NCBI GenBank assembly: GCA_963803735.1 | Contig: CAWDNV010000010.1 | Span: 744,001-808,000 of the forward strand | From: Palsa-189 sp963803735 | GTDB lineage: Bacteria > Acidobacteriota > Terriglobia > Acidiferrales > UBA7541 | Length of the DNA stretch: 64,000 bases | Direction of reading: 5' to 3' | In this document: one piece after another, positions 49,860-59,196 of the stretch | Layout of the letters: each line of letters begins with the position of its first letter | Numbering within the stretch: the first letter of the stretch is position 1 | Translations under genes and position numbers: made by a program | The notes under the pieces: model-generated | What the model was told of the DNA's origin: nothing | Database searches by the model: none | What the model saw: only the letters and a program-made list of their open reading frames with translations

Positions 49860-50720
49860 TCAGTGGGGTTGGCGGGAGCGGATGGCGGTGGCGGTGAGTT
49901 CGGCCTGCTGGCGGACATTGGCGGGGACGTCGCCTGATCCGCGGGCGATATTCTCGATGGCGGGCAGGTCCTCAAGCTGGCCGATGAGGTAGAGCGCGCG
50001 CAGCGATTCCCAAATTTCGCTGACGCTGGGATCGACGAGCAAGACCGGTTGGCCTTTGGTTACGACCGCCTTATCGGGGACAAGCCACTGGCGGATAGTA
50101 CCGGGAATTTGCGAGCGCAATTCGCTTGTGGAATCGCCGGACCGAATGTGGCCGAGGAGCGTGCCGGGATTGATGCTCTCGCCCGGCTTCAGCCGCTCGT
50201 CGAGGGCGCCGGCTTCGTGCGCGCCGATCGCGGAGGGCTGCAGCATGGAACGAATTTCGGCCAGGCCGGAGGCGTCGCCAAAGCGCACGAGACCCAGCGC
50301 CGCGTTGCGGCGGACCATGGGATTGGGATCCTGCAGAAGACGCAGCAGCTCCTGGCGGAAATCGGAGACGGAATTATCCTGACCCATGACCCAGGCGGCG
50401 GTAAGACGCAGTTCGTCCTGCCCATTCTGGGCGATCTGCACGACCTGGGGATAAAACTGGCGCGCGGAATCGCGGGTGAAAGTATCGCGGGCGAGCATAC
50501 GGTCCGCGACCTGCGAAAGCGCGTGCTGGATTTCGCGGGGATGCTCGCGATCCAGTAGCGATTTCTGGAGTTGCGCGTCGTTGAGGGGCTTGCCGAACCA
50601 AGTGGCCTGCCAGAAGAGAAAAGGCATCAGGACGAAGAGAAACGTCATCGCCAAGATGACAAAAAGCCAGCGACGCTTGAGTCCGGGTTTGGCAGGCACG
50701 GGAATGGCTTGGTCAGTCAA
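49860..50720 (-). CDS. Membrane-anchored HEAT-repeat protein with lipoyl-like domain
   Basis: 286 residues. One N-terminal span (RRWLFVILAMTFLFVLMPFLFWQ) is followed by helical HEAT-like repeats (ELRLTAAWVMGQDNSVSDFRQELLRLLQDPNPMVRRNAALGLVRFGDASGLAEIRSML). A strand-rich stretch PGESINPGTLLGHIRSGDSTSELRSQIPGTIRQWLVPDKAVVTKGQPVLLVDPS comes next, which reads like a biotinyl-lipoyl-type hammerhead. The end is helical (IWESLRALYLIGQLEDLPAIENIARGSG). Last gene of the respiratory locus; likely a scaffold or assembly protein of the cytochrome complex. Confidence 0.6.
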   Translation of the reverse strand: MTDQAIPVPAKPGLKRRWLFVILAMTFLFVLMPFLFWQATWFGKPLNDAQLQKSLLDREHPREIQHALSQVADRMLARDTFTRDSARQFYPQVVQIAQNGQDELRLTAAWVMGQDNSVSDFRQELLRLLQDPNPMVRRNAALGLVRFGDASGLAEIRSMLQPSAIGAHEAGALDERLKPGESINPGTLLGHIRSGDSTSELRSQIPGTIRQWLVPDKAVVTKGQPVLLVDPSVSEIWESLRALYLIGQLEDLPAIENIARGSGDVPANVRQQAELTATAIRSRQPH

Positions 50721-50943
50721 AAGATCTGTCGCCTCTTCGGGACTGGTCCCGATCGAATATTGCGTATTGCGCTTCAGGGGCTAAACCGCGAGTCGAGACC
50801 AGATTAATGTCGCGGCTATGGATTCGCTGCGCTCACCATAAAAAGCCGCGACCCACAAAGCTCAATATTTAGTGTACACGCTCGACGCGGGCTAGAAAGG
50901 GCAAGAGATTAGACGATAACGCCGTTAGCGAAGAGGCTCGGGC

Positions 50944-51267
50944 TTATTTCCCTTCACCTGGGCGTACGGAGACAGGCTCTTGGGATTGGGCCTTGGCCGG
51001 CGCGGCGCGAGGGGCAGCCGGCTTCGGAGCAGGCGCGGCCGCGGATTCTTTCTTGGCGCGTGCGGGAATCCAACCCTGATCCTGAGCGATCGAGAACAAC
51101 GCGATCAAGAACAACAGGCCCATCAGCAGGCTGGAGAGAATGAGCAGCAGGCCATCGAGGTCCAAGCCGAGGCGCGTGAAAACGTCAGAAGCGAGACCGG
51201 CGGCGGACAGTACCAAGACCAGCAAACAGATTCCCACCAAACCCAGGACGCCGTGTGTTTTCGTCAT
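50944..51267 (-). CDS. Two-span membrane protein of the heme locus
   Basis: 107 residues with two spans (GVLGLVGICLLVLVLSAAGLA and LLLILSSLLMGLLFLIALFSIAQ) and an Ala/Pro/Lys-rich tail (KKESAAAPAPKPAAPRAAPAKAQSQEP). It lies next to the heme O synthase gene and may assist cytochrome assembly. Family not recognised. Confidence 0.55.
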   Translation of the reverse strand: MTKTHGVLGLVGICLLVLVLSAAGLASDVFTRLGLDLDGLLLILSSLLMGLLFLIALFSIAQDQGWIPARAKKESAAAPAPKPAAPRAAPAKAQSQEPVSVRPGEGK

Positions 51268-51285
51268 CGTTAAGTTTGCGTGACC

Positions 51286-51347
51286 CCTTAACTTTTTTTT
51301 ACCGGCGAAAGCTCATCCTGTTGGTGACTTTCGCCGGTTCGACAACC
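51286..51347. repeat. Family F element
   Basis: TTAACTTTTTTTTACC leader, stem GGCGAAAG/CTTTCGCC around CTCATCCTGTTGGTGA, tail GGTTCGACAACC. It lies between the two-span membrane protein and ctaB. Confidence 0.75.
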
Positions 51348-51348
51348 T

Positions 51349-52239
51349 TCACCGCCAGAATTTATCTAAAACCATGAGGCCGAGCAAGAGCGGAAGATGC
51401 ACGACTGTCGCGTGCATCAACCACTTGGCGCGGACGTTGGTGCGGCGCGCCGAAGCCCATAAACACACTTTCACCAGCAGCAATCCCACAACGAGCGCGA
51501 AGAAATAAAAGCGCACCCCGCCCAGTCCCGTGACCGACGCCAGCAAACTGACGGGAATCAGAGCCGCAGCACAAAAGACGATCTGGCCGAAGGTCATATT
51601 GCCATCGCGGTCCACCACCGGAAGCATGCGAATTCCCGCGCGAGCGTAATCTTCACGGTAGACCCAGGAGATGGAATGAAAATGCGGCACCTGCCAGAGA
51701 AACAGGATCGCGAAGAGAACGTAAGCGCCGGCACCGAGCGATCCGCGCGCGGCAGCCCAGCCAATCACGGGCGGAAGCGCTCCGGGAAAGCCGCCGATGA
51801 GCGTGGCGGCGGTGGTGCGCGTCTTGAGCGGCGTGTAAACGCCCAGATACAAGACGCTGGTGAGCGCGGCCAGCGAGGCGGCCAAAATGTTTGTGGTCAG
51901 CAAAAGCTCAAGCACACCGGCTACGGCCAAGCCCACGCCGAACCAGAGCGCTTGGGCGGGAGCGAGCGTGCCGGTGGGCAACGGACGCGAGGCGGTGCGG
52001 CGCATACGGGCGTCGGAATCGCGTTCAATGTAATGATTCAAGGCGGAAGTGCCCGCAGCGACGAGCGTGGTGCCCATCACGGTCTGAGCCATGCGCAACC
52101 AGTCGAGCGGGCCGACGGCGCCGAGAGCGTAGCCCGCCAGCGTGGTGAGCACGACCAGGAAGGAGACGTCGGGCTTGGTGAGCGCGACATACGCCATGGT
52201 GCGCGACGGAGCGGCAACGGGAATGGCGCGAGTATTCAT
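51349..52239 (-). CDS. ctaB: Protoheme IX farnesyltransferase (heme O synthase)
   Basis: 296 residues, the normal length, with about eight to nine membrane helices. It adds the farnesyl group to protoheme. The UbiA-type prenyltransferase motif is present as NHYIERDSDARMRRTASRPLPTG (ND/E-x-x-D-x-x-M-x-R-T form). VYTPLKTRTTAATLIGGFPGALPPVIGWAAA and the second Asp-rich-like region HSISWVYREDYARAGIRMLPVVD complete the pattern. Transcribed after ctaA; together they provide heme A for an aa3-type terminal oxidase, not seen in this window. Confidence 0.95.
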   Translation of the reverse strand: MNTRAIPVAAPSRTMAYVALTKPDVSFLVVLTTLAGYALGAVGPLDWLRMAQTVMGTTLVAAGTSALNHYIERDSDARMRRTASRPLPTGTLAPAQALWFGVGLAVAGVLELLLTTNILAASLAALTSVLYLGVYTPLKTRTTAATLIGGFPGALPPVIGWAAARGSLGAGAYVLFAILFLWQVPHFHSISWVYREDYARAGIRMLPVVDRDGNMTFGQIVFCAAALIPVSLLASVTGLGGVRFYFFALVVGLLLVKVCLWASARRTNVRAKWLMHATVVHLPLLLGLMVLDKFWR

Positions 52240-52252
52240 AGATTCTCTACGA

Positions 52253-52397
52253 AAAGAGATTGCTTCGTCGGTACGCTCATCACAATGACAAACGGCCTGC
52301 GACGCAAGGAGAGATTCTTCGACTTCACGTCTCGGCCGGAAATCAGAAACGATTTCCGGAAGAAAAAGCGCCGAGACGTTTCGCTCAGAATGACAAC
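52253..52397. repeat. Two family A elements between ctaB and ctaA
   Basis: A short variant at 52253-52291 (AGAGATTGCTTCGTCG to CTCATCACAATGACA) and a long form at 52308-52397 (GAGATTCTTCGACTTC to CTCAGAATGACAAC). The long form has the nested GGAAATC/GATTTCC stem and resembles the copies at 13659 and 33584. Confidence 0.7.
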
Positions 52398-52422
52398 CTC
52401 CCGCATAAATCCTCTCAACCTA

Positions 52423-53361
52423 TCAATCGGCCGCGCTCGGGCGCGCTACAGGCACAGCAATGGGCGCTCCCGCGGAGCGTACGAGACGATAACAGATCAG
52501 CGTCACCAGGACGGTGGTTACGAGAACCAACGCGCCGGTGACCACGTGCGCTACCGTGAGCGCAACCATCACCAGTATGGGTTGCGGAAAAGATGCTGCG
52601 TACAGGCGCGACCCATAGGCCGCAGCGCCGAGCAGCAGTTGCAAGCCGATCAAGATATGCAGCCCAAGCGCGGCGGACCTCAATTCGGGAACGCCGGGAA
52701 AGCGGCGCTTCAGCGCGCCTGCCAGCCAGAAGATCAGCCCGGTGACGACGACGGCTCCCGCCAAGTGAGGGATGATTCCGAAAGCTTTATGGCGGAACGC
52801 GGCGCCCAGGATCAATTGGACAAAAACGGCTGCAACCGTGGCCACAGAGAGCGCGTGAATCGAAGGGTTGCGGAAATCGCTGCGCCATATGTCCGGCTCG
52901 CGTTGCCACCGGGCGCTGGTGAAGAGCGCGATGCTCGCGACCGTGGAGAAGAAAATCTGCGCCAGGGTAGCATGTGCGGAGGAGACCCAGGGCGGCAGGA
53001 AAAAGAGAACGGTGAGACCGCCGAGCAATCCCTGAGCAACGATTGCGCCAAGAGCGGCGACACCGAGCCATCGCAGCCAACGTTGGGCTGCGGGACCGCG
53101 CGACGCGACACGCCAAAGCCAAACCGCGAGCACGATGCTGAGCAGGCCGACGAACGAAGCGATCATACGGTGGCCGTGCTCGTAGAAGATTCCGCCGACC
53201 ATGGGCGGAGTGAGCGAGCCGTAAGAGAGCGGCCAATCGGGAACCGAGAGGCCAGCGTCGTTGGAAGTGACTAGCGCCCCCGCGATGAGCAGGAAAAACG
53301 TGCACACGGCGGTGAAGACTGCGAAGCGGTGGACGTTTTGATAGGGGCGTGGGGTGGTCAC
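52423..53361 (-). CDS. ctaA: Heme A synthase
   Basis: 312 residues with eight predicted membrane helices. It converts heme O to heme A by oxidising a methyl group. It starts near HRFAVFTAVCTFFLLIAGALVTSNDAGLSVPDWPLSYGSLTPPMVGGIFYEHGHRMIASFVG, with a GlyLeuSerValProAspTrp loop and the heme-ligand His in YEHGHRMIAS. The second half has LIGLQLLLGAAAYGS and MVALTVAHVVTGALVLVTTVL, with another His for the second heme site. Length and motifs fit the CtaA/COX15 family. Confidence 0.9.
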   Translation of the reverse strand: MTTPRPYQNVHRFAVFTAVCTFFLLIAGALVTSNDAGLSVPDWPLSYGSLTPPMVGGIFYEHGHRMIASFVGLLSIVLAVWLWRVASRGPAAQRWLRWLGVAALGAIVAQGLLGGLTVLFFLPPWVSSAHATLAQIFFSTVASIALFTSARWQREPDIWRSDFRNPSIHALSVATVAAVFVQLILGAAFRHKAFGIIPHLAGAVVVTGLIFWLAGALKRRFPGVPELRSAALGLHILIGLQLLLGAAAYGSRLYAASFPQPILVMVALTVAHVVTGALVLVTTVLVTLICYRLVRSAGAPIAVPVARPSAAD

Positions 53362-53651
53362 AGGAGTTTTGCTAAGGGAACGTTGTTTGGTGGTCTGCCT
53401 TTAGGATGCTGAGAGATTCTTCGTCGCTACACTCACCAGAATGACACATTTTCAAGACGCGGTGTTAGTCACACATCGGTCCCACCCTTCGCGCGTTTAG
53501 GCTGCGCTGGCAGCATGACGCTGAGAGCGCGAAGGATGGGGCGCCCGCAAAACCTAAAACTTCCGAAAAGCAGATTCCTCGTCGTCCCGCCTGAGGTGCA
53601 AACAACGCACTCGGGCGGGACTCCTCGGAACGACAACAAGGCCTGACGCTA
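53362..53651. repeat. Gap with family A, D and B elements
   Basis: Family A at 53410-53448, D at 53480-53552 (TCCCACCCTTCGCGCG to CGCGAAGGATGGGGCGCCCG), B at 53570-53637 (GCAGATTCCTCGTCGTCCCGCC to GGCGGGACTCCTCGGAACGACAAC). The B copy is closely related to the one at 17749-17818. No gene is seen. Confidence 0.7.
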
Positions 53652-54443
53652 CTAATCTGAGCCGGCGGAGGCGGCCTTGAACGTAAGCGTGACGGACTTG
53701 GACTCGCTGGGGCCGACGGTGACCATGGCGTCCTGCGAGCCTAACGATTCATGCCAAGCCGTTACGGTGTAAGTCCCCGGAGGCACGTTCTTGAGCGTGA
53801 AGCTGCCGTCCTTGCCGGTGACCTGGTAATAGGGGTTATTGAATACGGCGATATACGCCTTCATCCACGGGTGGACGTTGCACTTCACGGGAATGGAGAC
53901 CTCGGGACGCGCGAAGCTCTGCATGATCGGCTGAGCTCCCGGCGGCTGCGATTCGTTCCATTCGCGATTGTCCTTGGGGACGGGGTGGATATTGTGCGTG
54001 GTCATGTCCGAATTGATGACCGAAAGAGGCTCGCCCGTCTGCAGTGCAAGGACGTGCGGATGATACTGGCAGCCCTTCTGGTCAATCATTACCGGAGTGG
54101 TCTCCGGCGGAAACGAATACGGGCTGAAGTCGCCCTTGAGGTAGACAACGACATTTTGCAGCGTGCCGCCATCGCCGGGAACGATGTCTTCAGTGGTTGC
54201 CGGCGTGGAATGCACCTTGGCGCAATTGGGCTCGGCGGCCATATTGATGTTGCGCGGCTTAGGCGCCGTGCCATCTAGCTTGATGGTTCCGGTCACGGTA
54301 CCGGCTGTGGCCGAATCCACCGGCTTGCCTGCAGTGTTAGCGGCTGGGGCCGCGGTTTCCGACTGGTTTCCTTTCCCTCCACAACTGATCAAAGCAGCAG
54401 CCAGTGTTACGGCAGCGGCGAGGTACCACAAACTTTTACTCAT
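53652..54443 (-). CDS. Cupredoxin-like lipoprotein of the cytochrome locus
   Basis: 263 residues. A lipoprotein signal (LAAAVTLAAALISCGGKG, lipobox ISCG) is followed by a Thr/Ala/Pro-rich linker. VTGTIKLDGTAPKPRNINMAAEPNCAKVH and a middle domain with CQYHPHVLALQTGEPLSVINSDMTTHNIHPVPKDNREWN and ARPEVSIPVKCNVHPWMKAYIAVFNNPYY resemble plastocyanin-type copper sites (His in THNIH, Cys and His in CNVHPWM, Met). A C-terminal GSFTLKNVPPGTYTVTAWHESLGSQ is a carboxypeptidase-regulatory-type repeat. Likely an electron-transfer protein of the cell surface or periplasm, upstream of or after the bc complex. Confidence 0.75.
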   Translation of the reverse strand: MSKSLWYLAAAVTLAAALISCGGKGNQSETAAPAANTAGKPVDSATAGTVTGTIKLDGTAPKPRNINMAAEPNCAKVHSTPATTEDIVPGDGGTLQNVVVYLKGDFSPYSFPPETTPVMIDQKGCQYHPHVLALQTGEPLSVINSDMTTHNIHPVPKDNREWNESQPPGAQPIMQSFARPEVSIPVKCNVHPWMKAYIAVFNNPYYQVTGKDGSFTLKNVPPGTYTVTAWHESLGSQDAMVTVGPSESKSVTLTFKAASAGSD

Positions 54444-54544
54444 GACGTTATGACTTCCTCCTATAAAGAATTCGAGGGCCCATCAGGGGCTAAGCCCCTG
54501 CTCTGTTTCGATCCTTATTGTCACGCCTAAGGGCCTGACCTACA

Positions 54545-54624
54545 AAGCTACCTTCCCACCCTTCGCGCGTTTTGAGTCGACAAAAACCGTGGACGGAGCA
54601 GCGCGAAGGATGGGGCACCCGGAA
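54545..54624. repeat. Family D element
   Basis: TTCCCACCCTTCGCGCG and GCGCGAAGGATGGGGCACCCGG arms around a 30-base core. Almost the same arms occur at 53480-53552. Confidence 0.7.
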
Positions 54625-54650
54625 AACCGTCTGCGTGGCGAACAGCATGG

Positions 54651-57600
54651 CTAATTGCGCCGCGCGGTGGTGGTTGGAGTGCGGCCGAGGAGCAACCGCT
54701 GCTCTTCCGGCGTCAGGGTGAACATATAGCGCACGAGCAGATCCGCATGGTCGCCCTGAAAGCCGCGCATGTTTTCCGGAATCGGCCCGGAGAAGACCCA
54801 GTGATCGTTCTGGCGCTTGAACAGCCCCGAAGGCATAGCCGTGCCCGGAATGATCAATTGTGGATTGGTGATCCAGCGGCCCGTCCATGCCGGACGCAGA
54901 CGGTCTCTGGCCAGCAGGAAATTCGGCGCGGTGGCGTTTTTATCGTGCGCCGGATCGCCAGTGGCATGGCATTTCAGGCAAGGCGCGGCGGTGCTGGTAA
55001 AGAGCGCGCGAGCCATTCCCTCTTCCGAAGTGGTGAGAGGCTCAACCTTCTGCGGAATGAAAGGTTCGGCTTGATGCGAAATAGCTTCGAAGAAAAGCAT
55101 CAGGCTGCGAATCTCGTCGTCGGAGAAGAAAAACGTGGGCATGCGGACCTGCAAGTAGCTGCGCACGCCGTCGCGATTCAAATCCGTGGTGCTGAGCGCG
55201 GGATTGGACAGGAAATTCTTCAGCCAGTCTGGATTGACGCGAGCGCCTTCGCTGGTGAGCACGGGCGGCAGATTGATCTTGTCTTCCCCCTGATACATGG
55301 GCAATCCCATCAGCACGGATTTCTGGCCGATATCGACCTGATGGCAGCCCATGCAGTTGTACTTGGTGACGATCCACCAGCCCTTCTGGATGTAGGCACG
55401 TTCGTCTGAAGGCTTGTACATGTAGTCGGGCGGCAGCGAAGGATCGGTGCTGCCCAGCAACATGGTAACGATGGCGTTGATATCGTCACCGTTGACGTTG
55501 GGCTTGGGCATGCGCAGGCGATCCTGCGGATTCGGCTTGTATTTGCCCGTGTCGTAAACCGCGGGATTGGCCAGTTTGTGTTCGAAGAAGCCCTTGAGGT
55601 CATACCAGTCGGGGCGAGACGACTTTTTGCCATCGGGCTCAATGCCCTGCTTGGCGTCTTCGGTATAGAGAGCGAAATCAAGGCGCTCGATAGGCTTGCT
55701 GCCTTCGTTGGTGAGCTCGGTACCAACGCGGCTTTCCTCTTCGAGGCCGGAGATCTCATGGCATCCCGCGCAGCCGTAGAACTGCACCAGGGACTTACCC
55801 TTATCCTTGAGCTTGGGATCATCCATGAAGTCGGCGGCCGGGAATTGCATGTCCGGATGCTTCAAAGTGATGAGGTAGCTCGCGATATCACGTGAGTCTT
55901 CGACGCTGAGGCGCAGGCTGGGCATGACCGTGGGCTGCTGCACCACGAGCTCATGACCGTCGTTGGGACTGCGGGAATGGGCGAGATCGAAAACGAACGG
56001 CATGCCGTGCTTTGCGTAGTCTTCGGGGCCGAGGTCGCGCTTCTCAAAGGGGCTGTAGGGGCGCGTGCGTTCGCGCGGGTTATGCACCCAGCGAACGAGG
56101 TAATCGTAATTGTCTTTTTCGCCGACGCGGCTGAGATTCGCCGCGAAAGTGCCGCCCATGATGTTCGGGCCTTCACCAACGGAATGGCAGCCGAGGCAGC
56201 CGCGGGATTCGAGAAGTTCCTTGCCGTGCATGGCATTACCCGCAGGCTGCTTGGGCAAGGCCGGGCCGGTGAGCGCCGATTGCCAGATGAATGCGGAGAT
56301 GGACTGAACTTCTTCGGGCTGCAAGCGGAATTGCGGCATCTTGGTGGTGGGCCGCCACTCATGGGTGTGCTGCAGCCAGTACGGGATCCACTCCTTGTGG
56401 ATCTTCATGCGAACTTCTTTAAGGTCAGGGCCGACTTTCTTAATTTCCTGCAACAGGTCGTGTGACTTCAGCTCGAGTTGCTCCTGCTGCGAATCCATGT
56501 TGGCGACCGTGACGGTAAGGTTCTGAGCGCGCTGATAGAAATTGTTGGCAACGGCATTGTCTGTAGCCTGATCGCCGAGCTTATTGATGCGCGGGATCTC
56601 GTCCTGGTCGGCTTTGCGATCGCTTTCGATCTGAGTGATCTGCTGTCGCGTGGCGGTGAGCAGGTCGTCCTGGTTGTCAAAGCCCTGAAACTTGTGGCAG
56701 CCGATGCAGCCTTTTTCGCGGAAGAGCTCCTTGCCTTGGTTGAGCACGCCGGCATGTTCGGTGACCGCGTCCGAGGCATGGCACTGCTGGCAACCTGCGT
56801 CGAAGTTTTCGCGATAATACATCGGCCAGAGCCAGTGCTCATAGCGGCCGTGCGCACGCTCGACGGTATCGAGAGCGCGGCCATTACCGCCGTGGCAAGG
56901 CGAGCAGCCAAATTTCTCCTCAGGGTGGAACTTCAGCAGATCGGGATCAGGATGGCTGGTAAACGGCGCGTCTTTATCCTTGGACACGCCCAGATCGGCT
57001 TTGGTCAGCGTCACTACAGCGGGAACGAGCAGAGGATCGGTGGCCACGTGACACGATTGGCAGCGGTCGACAAGGCCGACGCCGCCGACGTAATTGATTT
57101 GCGCGCCTGGCGGGTTCACATTGATCTGCCGCAGCTTGACGTCCATGTTGCTGGTGCTTTGCAGCAGACCCTGCAAATCGGCGGTGCCCAGGCCGGGCAG
57201 ACGTTCCTTAACGAAGGCATCGAGCGCAACCTGCGCTTCTTTTGCGGACTTATCCTGCTCGCCGCGCTTGGCTACCAGACTAGCCTTCTGGCTCATGATG
57301 CCGGTGAACGTACTGTTCAGATCGTCATAGTTAAACTTGCGAAGCTCGGTACCATTCGCGGTGGGCCAATTGAGCTCATACGTAAAGGCTCTGGCCTCGT
57401 TGAGTTCCTTCAACCTGGCGGCTTTGGCGCTCTTATCGCTTTCGGGTGTCTGCTCGAGTTGATACGTCAACGCTCCGACTTTGCCGCGCCCGTCCTGGAA
57501 ATCGGGAGTCAAGACGGCGCGCTGGCGATCGAGCAAATCGATCTGTTCGGTGATCTGCCGGTCCGCGGGAAGGACAGCGCTGCCGGCGCTATCCACGGCG

Positions 57601-57857
57601 GCTTTCAGTTTCTGGTAATCGGGCGTGCCGTAAAGGGCCTGTTCGGCGGCGCGGCGCTGGGCGATCTGCTTCTGGAGATAGCCGGCGTATAGAGTGCGGA
57701 ATCGATTCTGATAATCGCGCCAGGGGCGCAATCCGAAAAATTCGCTGTACAGGGACCAGAACACCGTCAGCAGCAACAGAAAAGCGGAAATCAGAATCAG
57801 GCCGCTGAGAGGCCTGCTGACGATCGGATCGTCTTGCTGCGGGGGAAGATCAGGCAA
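54651..57857 (-). CDS. Octaheme cytochrome c of the bc-type complex
   Basis: 1068 residues with one N-terminal span (SGLILISAFLLLLTVFWSLY) and a long coiled region to about residue 250. It has eight CxxCH heme sites: CQSCH, CSPCH, CQQCH, CIGCH, CLGCH, CAGCH, CMGCH and CLKCH. Distal Met ligands are plausible in segments such as TKMPQF, LRMPKP and VRMPTF. It is encoded right after the cytochrome b C-part and replaces cytochrome c1 as the electron acceptor from the Rieske protein. The heme number and length are unusual for a bc complex subunit. Maturation requires heme export by the Ccm system encoded upstream. Confidence 0.85.
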   Translation of the reverse strand: MPDLPPQQDDPIVSRPLSGLILISAFLLLLTVFWSLYSEFFGLRPWRDYQNRFRTLYAGYLQKQIAQRRAAEQALYGTPDYQKLKAAVDSAGSAVLPADRQITEQIDLLDRQRAVLTPDFQDGRGKVGALTYQLEQTPESDKSAKAARLKELNEARAFTYELNWPTANGTELRKFNYDDLNSTFTGIMSQKASLVAKRGEQDKSAKEAQVALDAFVKERLPGLGTADLQGLLQSTSNMDVKLRQINVNPPGAQINYVGGVGLVDRCQSCHVATDPLLVPAVVTLTKADLGVSKDKDAPFTSHPDPDLLKFHPEEKFGCSPCHGGNGRALDTVERAHGRYEHWLWPMYYRENFDAGCQQCHASDAVTEHAGVLNQGKELFREKGCIGCHKFQGFDNQDDLLTATRQQITQIESDRKADQDEIPRINKLGDQATDNAVANNFYQRAQNLTVTVANMDSQQEQLELKSHDLLQEIKKVGPDLKEVRMKIHKEWIPYWLQHTHEWRPTTKMPQFRLQPEEVQSISAFIWQSALTGPALPKQPAGNAMHGKELLESRGCLGCHSVGEGPNIMGGTFAANLSRVGEKDNYDYLVRWVHNPRERTRPYSPFEKRDLGPEDYAKHGMPFVFDLAHSRSPNDGHELVVQQPTVMPSLRLSVEDSRDIASYLITLKHPDMQFPAADFMDDPKLKDKGKSLVQFYGCAGCHEISGLEEESRVGTELTNEGSKPIERLDFALYTEDAKQGIEPDGKKSSRPDWYDLKGFFEHKLANPAVYDTGKYKPNPQDRLRMPKPNVNGDDINAIVTMLLGSTDPSLPPDYMYKPSDERAYIQKGWWIVTKYNCMGCHQVDIGQKSVLMGLPMYQGEDKINLPPVLTSEGARVNPDWLKNFLSNPALSTTDLNRDGVRSYLQVRMPTFFFSDDEIRSLMLFFEAISHQAEPFIPQKVEPLTTSEEGMARALFTSTAAPCLKCHATGDPAHDKNATAPNFLLARDRLRPAWTGRWITNPQLIIPGTAMPSGLFKRQNDHWVFSGPIPENMRGFQGDHADLLVRYMFTLTPEEQRLLLGRTPTTTARRN

Positions 57858-57878
57858 CGCATTCCTCCTGAATCATGG

Positions 57879-58006
57879 AAGAGAGATTCTTCGACTCCGT
57901 GGCCGCGCGGCCAAAAAGCGGCCGAAGAAAAGGCGCGGTCACTCCGCTCAGAATGACACCGCGCGAGTGGCCGCTGCGTATCCCGCGGACTCCTCGGAAT
58001 GACACC
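57879..58006. repeat. Family A element and half of a family B element
   Basis: Family A at 57879-57960 (GAGAGATTCTTCGACTCC to CTCAGAATGACACC) with nested GGCCGCGCGGCC and GCGGCCG stems; then a family B right half (CGGACTCCTCGGAATGACACC) at 57985-58006. Confidence 0.7.
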
Positions 58007-58031
58007 AATTCCATACCAAAGACTGGGGCCA

Positions 58032-59021
58032 TTAGATGCTGAACCATGGCGTTACCCAGATGTATTTGACGCGGAAGATCAGGCGCAACAAGATTTTCAC
58101 CGGCAAAGCCAACATCAGGACCAGCAACAGGTCGGTGGTTACGATCTGCAGCAGGGTCATGCGGCGGAAAATACGCTGCGCGAAATTGGTTGAGTTCATC
58201 ACGAGATAGACAAGATAGCTCGCGATAATGAAATAGAGAGCGATCGGAAAGAATCCAAAAATGATGCGCGCAAGGATCGGCGCATAAGCGCGATTCGCCG
58301 CAGGCATCAAATGCGCCAACCAGGCGCCATTGACGCCGAAAATGGCGTCAAGATTGCGGTTCACGGCGTACTCGACGCGCGCCGCATCCCATGTGGAAGT
58401 CGGCCAGAACCACATCCATCCGGGACCGCGGATAAATGTCCCGATCGAGATCATCGCCACCCACAAACCGATAAAGCCGGCGCAGAAAGTCCAGATGGCG
58501 AAGCGTCGCTGCTTATAGGTGTAGTAGCCGTTGCCGAGCGGATTTGCGTCGATATAGGGAATGGCCATCAAGCCTACGATGATCAGCGTAGGCATGACCA
58601 CGCCGGCAATCCAGGGATCGAAATAGACCAACATTTCCTGCAGGCCAAGGAAATACCAAGGGGCCTTGGCGGGATTCATGGTTACGTTGGGATTGGACGG
58701 CTCTTCGAGCGGCGCATTGAGCGTGAGCGACCATGCCATCAGTAGCACGGTAACCAGGATCGCAGCCACGAACTCGACGCGCATCAGGTACGGCCAGGTG
58801 TGGACTTCGCGATCCCACTTCGGGTGCCAGGGCTGAGTCTTGCGGTGCGCCGTTTTTGCGGCGGCAGGATCGGCTTCGAGCTTTTCGATCAGGTCGTCGT
58901 TGGCGCGCGCCTGACGGAAGGCGTACCAGACGTAGAACGGCACGAGGAACAACAGCGCCACGATAGGGACGTTGTCCGGAGCCGAAGCGATTTCCCAAAG
59001 CTGACGCCAGTTGCCTAGCAT
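58032..59021 (-). CDS. Cytochrome b, C-terminal (subunit IV-like) part
   Basis: 329 residues with about seven spans. The PEWY-region equivalent is in NPAKAPWYFLGLQEMLVYFDPWIAGVVMPTLIIVGLMAIPYID (PWYF replaces PEWY). The N-terminal part starts MLGNWRQLWEIASAPDNVPIVALLFLVPFYVWYAFRQA. ARANDDLIEKLEADPAAAKTAHRKTQPWHPKWDREVHTWPYLMRVEFVAAI is a cytoplasmic or loop region. The protein is longer than PetD because of extra C-terminal helices. It forms the second half of a split cytochrome b with the next gene upstream. Confidence 0.8.
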   Translation of the reverse strand: MLGNWRQLWEIASAPDNVPIVALLFLVPFYVWYAFRQARANDDLIEKLEADPAAAKTAHRKTQPWHPKWDREVHTWPYLMRVEFVAAILVTVLLMAWSLTLNAPLEEPSNPNVTMNPAKAPWYFLGLQEMLVYFDPWIAGVVMPTLIIVGLMAIPYIDANPLGNGYYTYKQRRFAIWTFCAGFIGLWVAMISIGTFIRGPGWMWFWPTSTWDAARVEYAVNRNLDAIFGVNGAWLAHLMPAANRAYAPILARIIFGFFPIALYFIIASYLVYLVMNSTNFAQRIFRRMTLLQIVTTDLLLVLMLALPVKILLRLIFRVKYIWVTPWFSI

Positions 59022-59046
59022 TTGTTTCCTTCTCCGCTCAAGAGGA

Positions 59047-59147
59047 CTTTCTTATGCGCCAAAAGCGCCGTGACTTTGTTAACGCGCGAAAGCTCCTGAT
59101 GTCCATGACTTTCGCGCGAAGAAACGGCCTTTTGGCGCCCGACAACC
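59047..59147. repeat. Full-length family F element
   Basis: CTTTCTTATGCGCCAAAAG ... GTTAACGCGCGAAAG CTCCTGATGTCCATGA CTTTCGCGCG ... CCTTTTGGCGCCCGACAACC. It matches the copy at 6937-7042 in nearly every position of the inner stem and loop. Confidence 0.8.
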
Positions 59148-59196
59148 CCATTCACGCGGCGCGAATTCGCTCGGTCTGACGACGCCACGAGCTTCG

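Noticed and set aside
51676..53274. 532-codon plus-strand frame opposite ctaB and ctaA
   Set aside because: Gly/Arg/Glu-rich and crosses element arms; ctaA and ctaB on the minus strand are certain.
56478..57692. 404-codon plus-strand frame opposite the octaheme cytochrome c
   Set aside because: No domain pattern; the minus strand has eight heme motifs in register.
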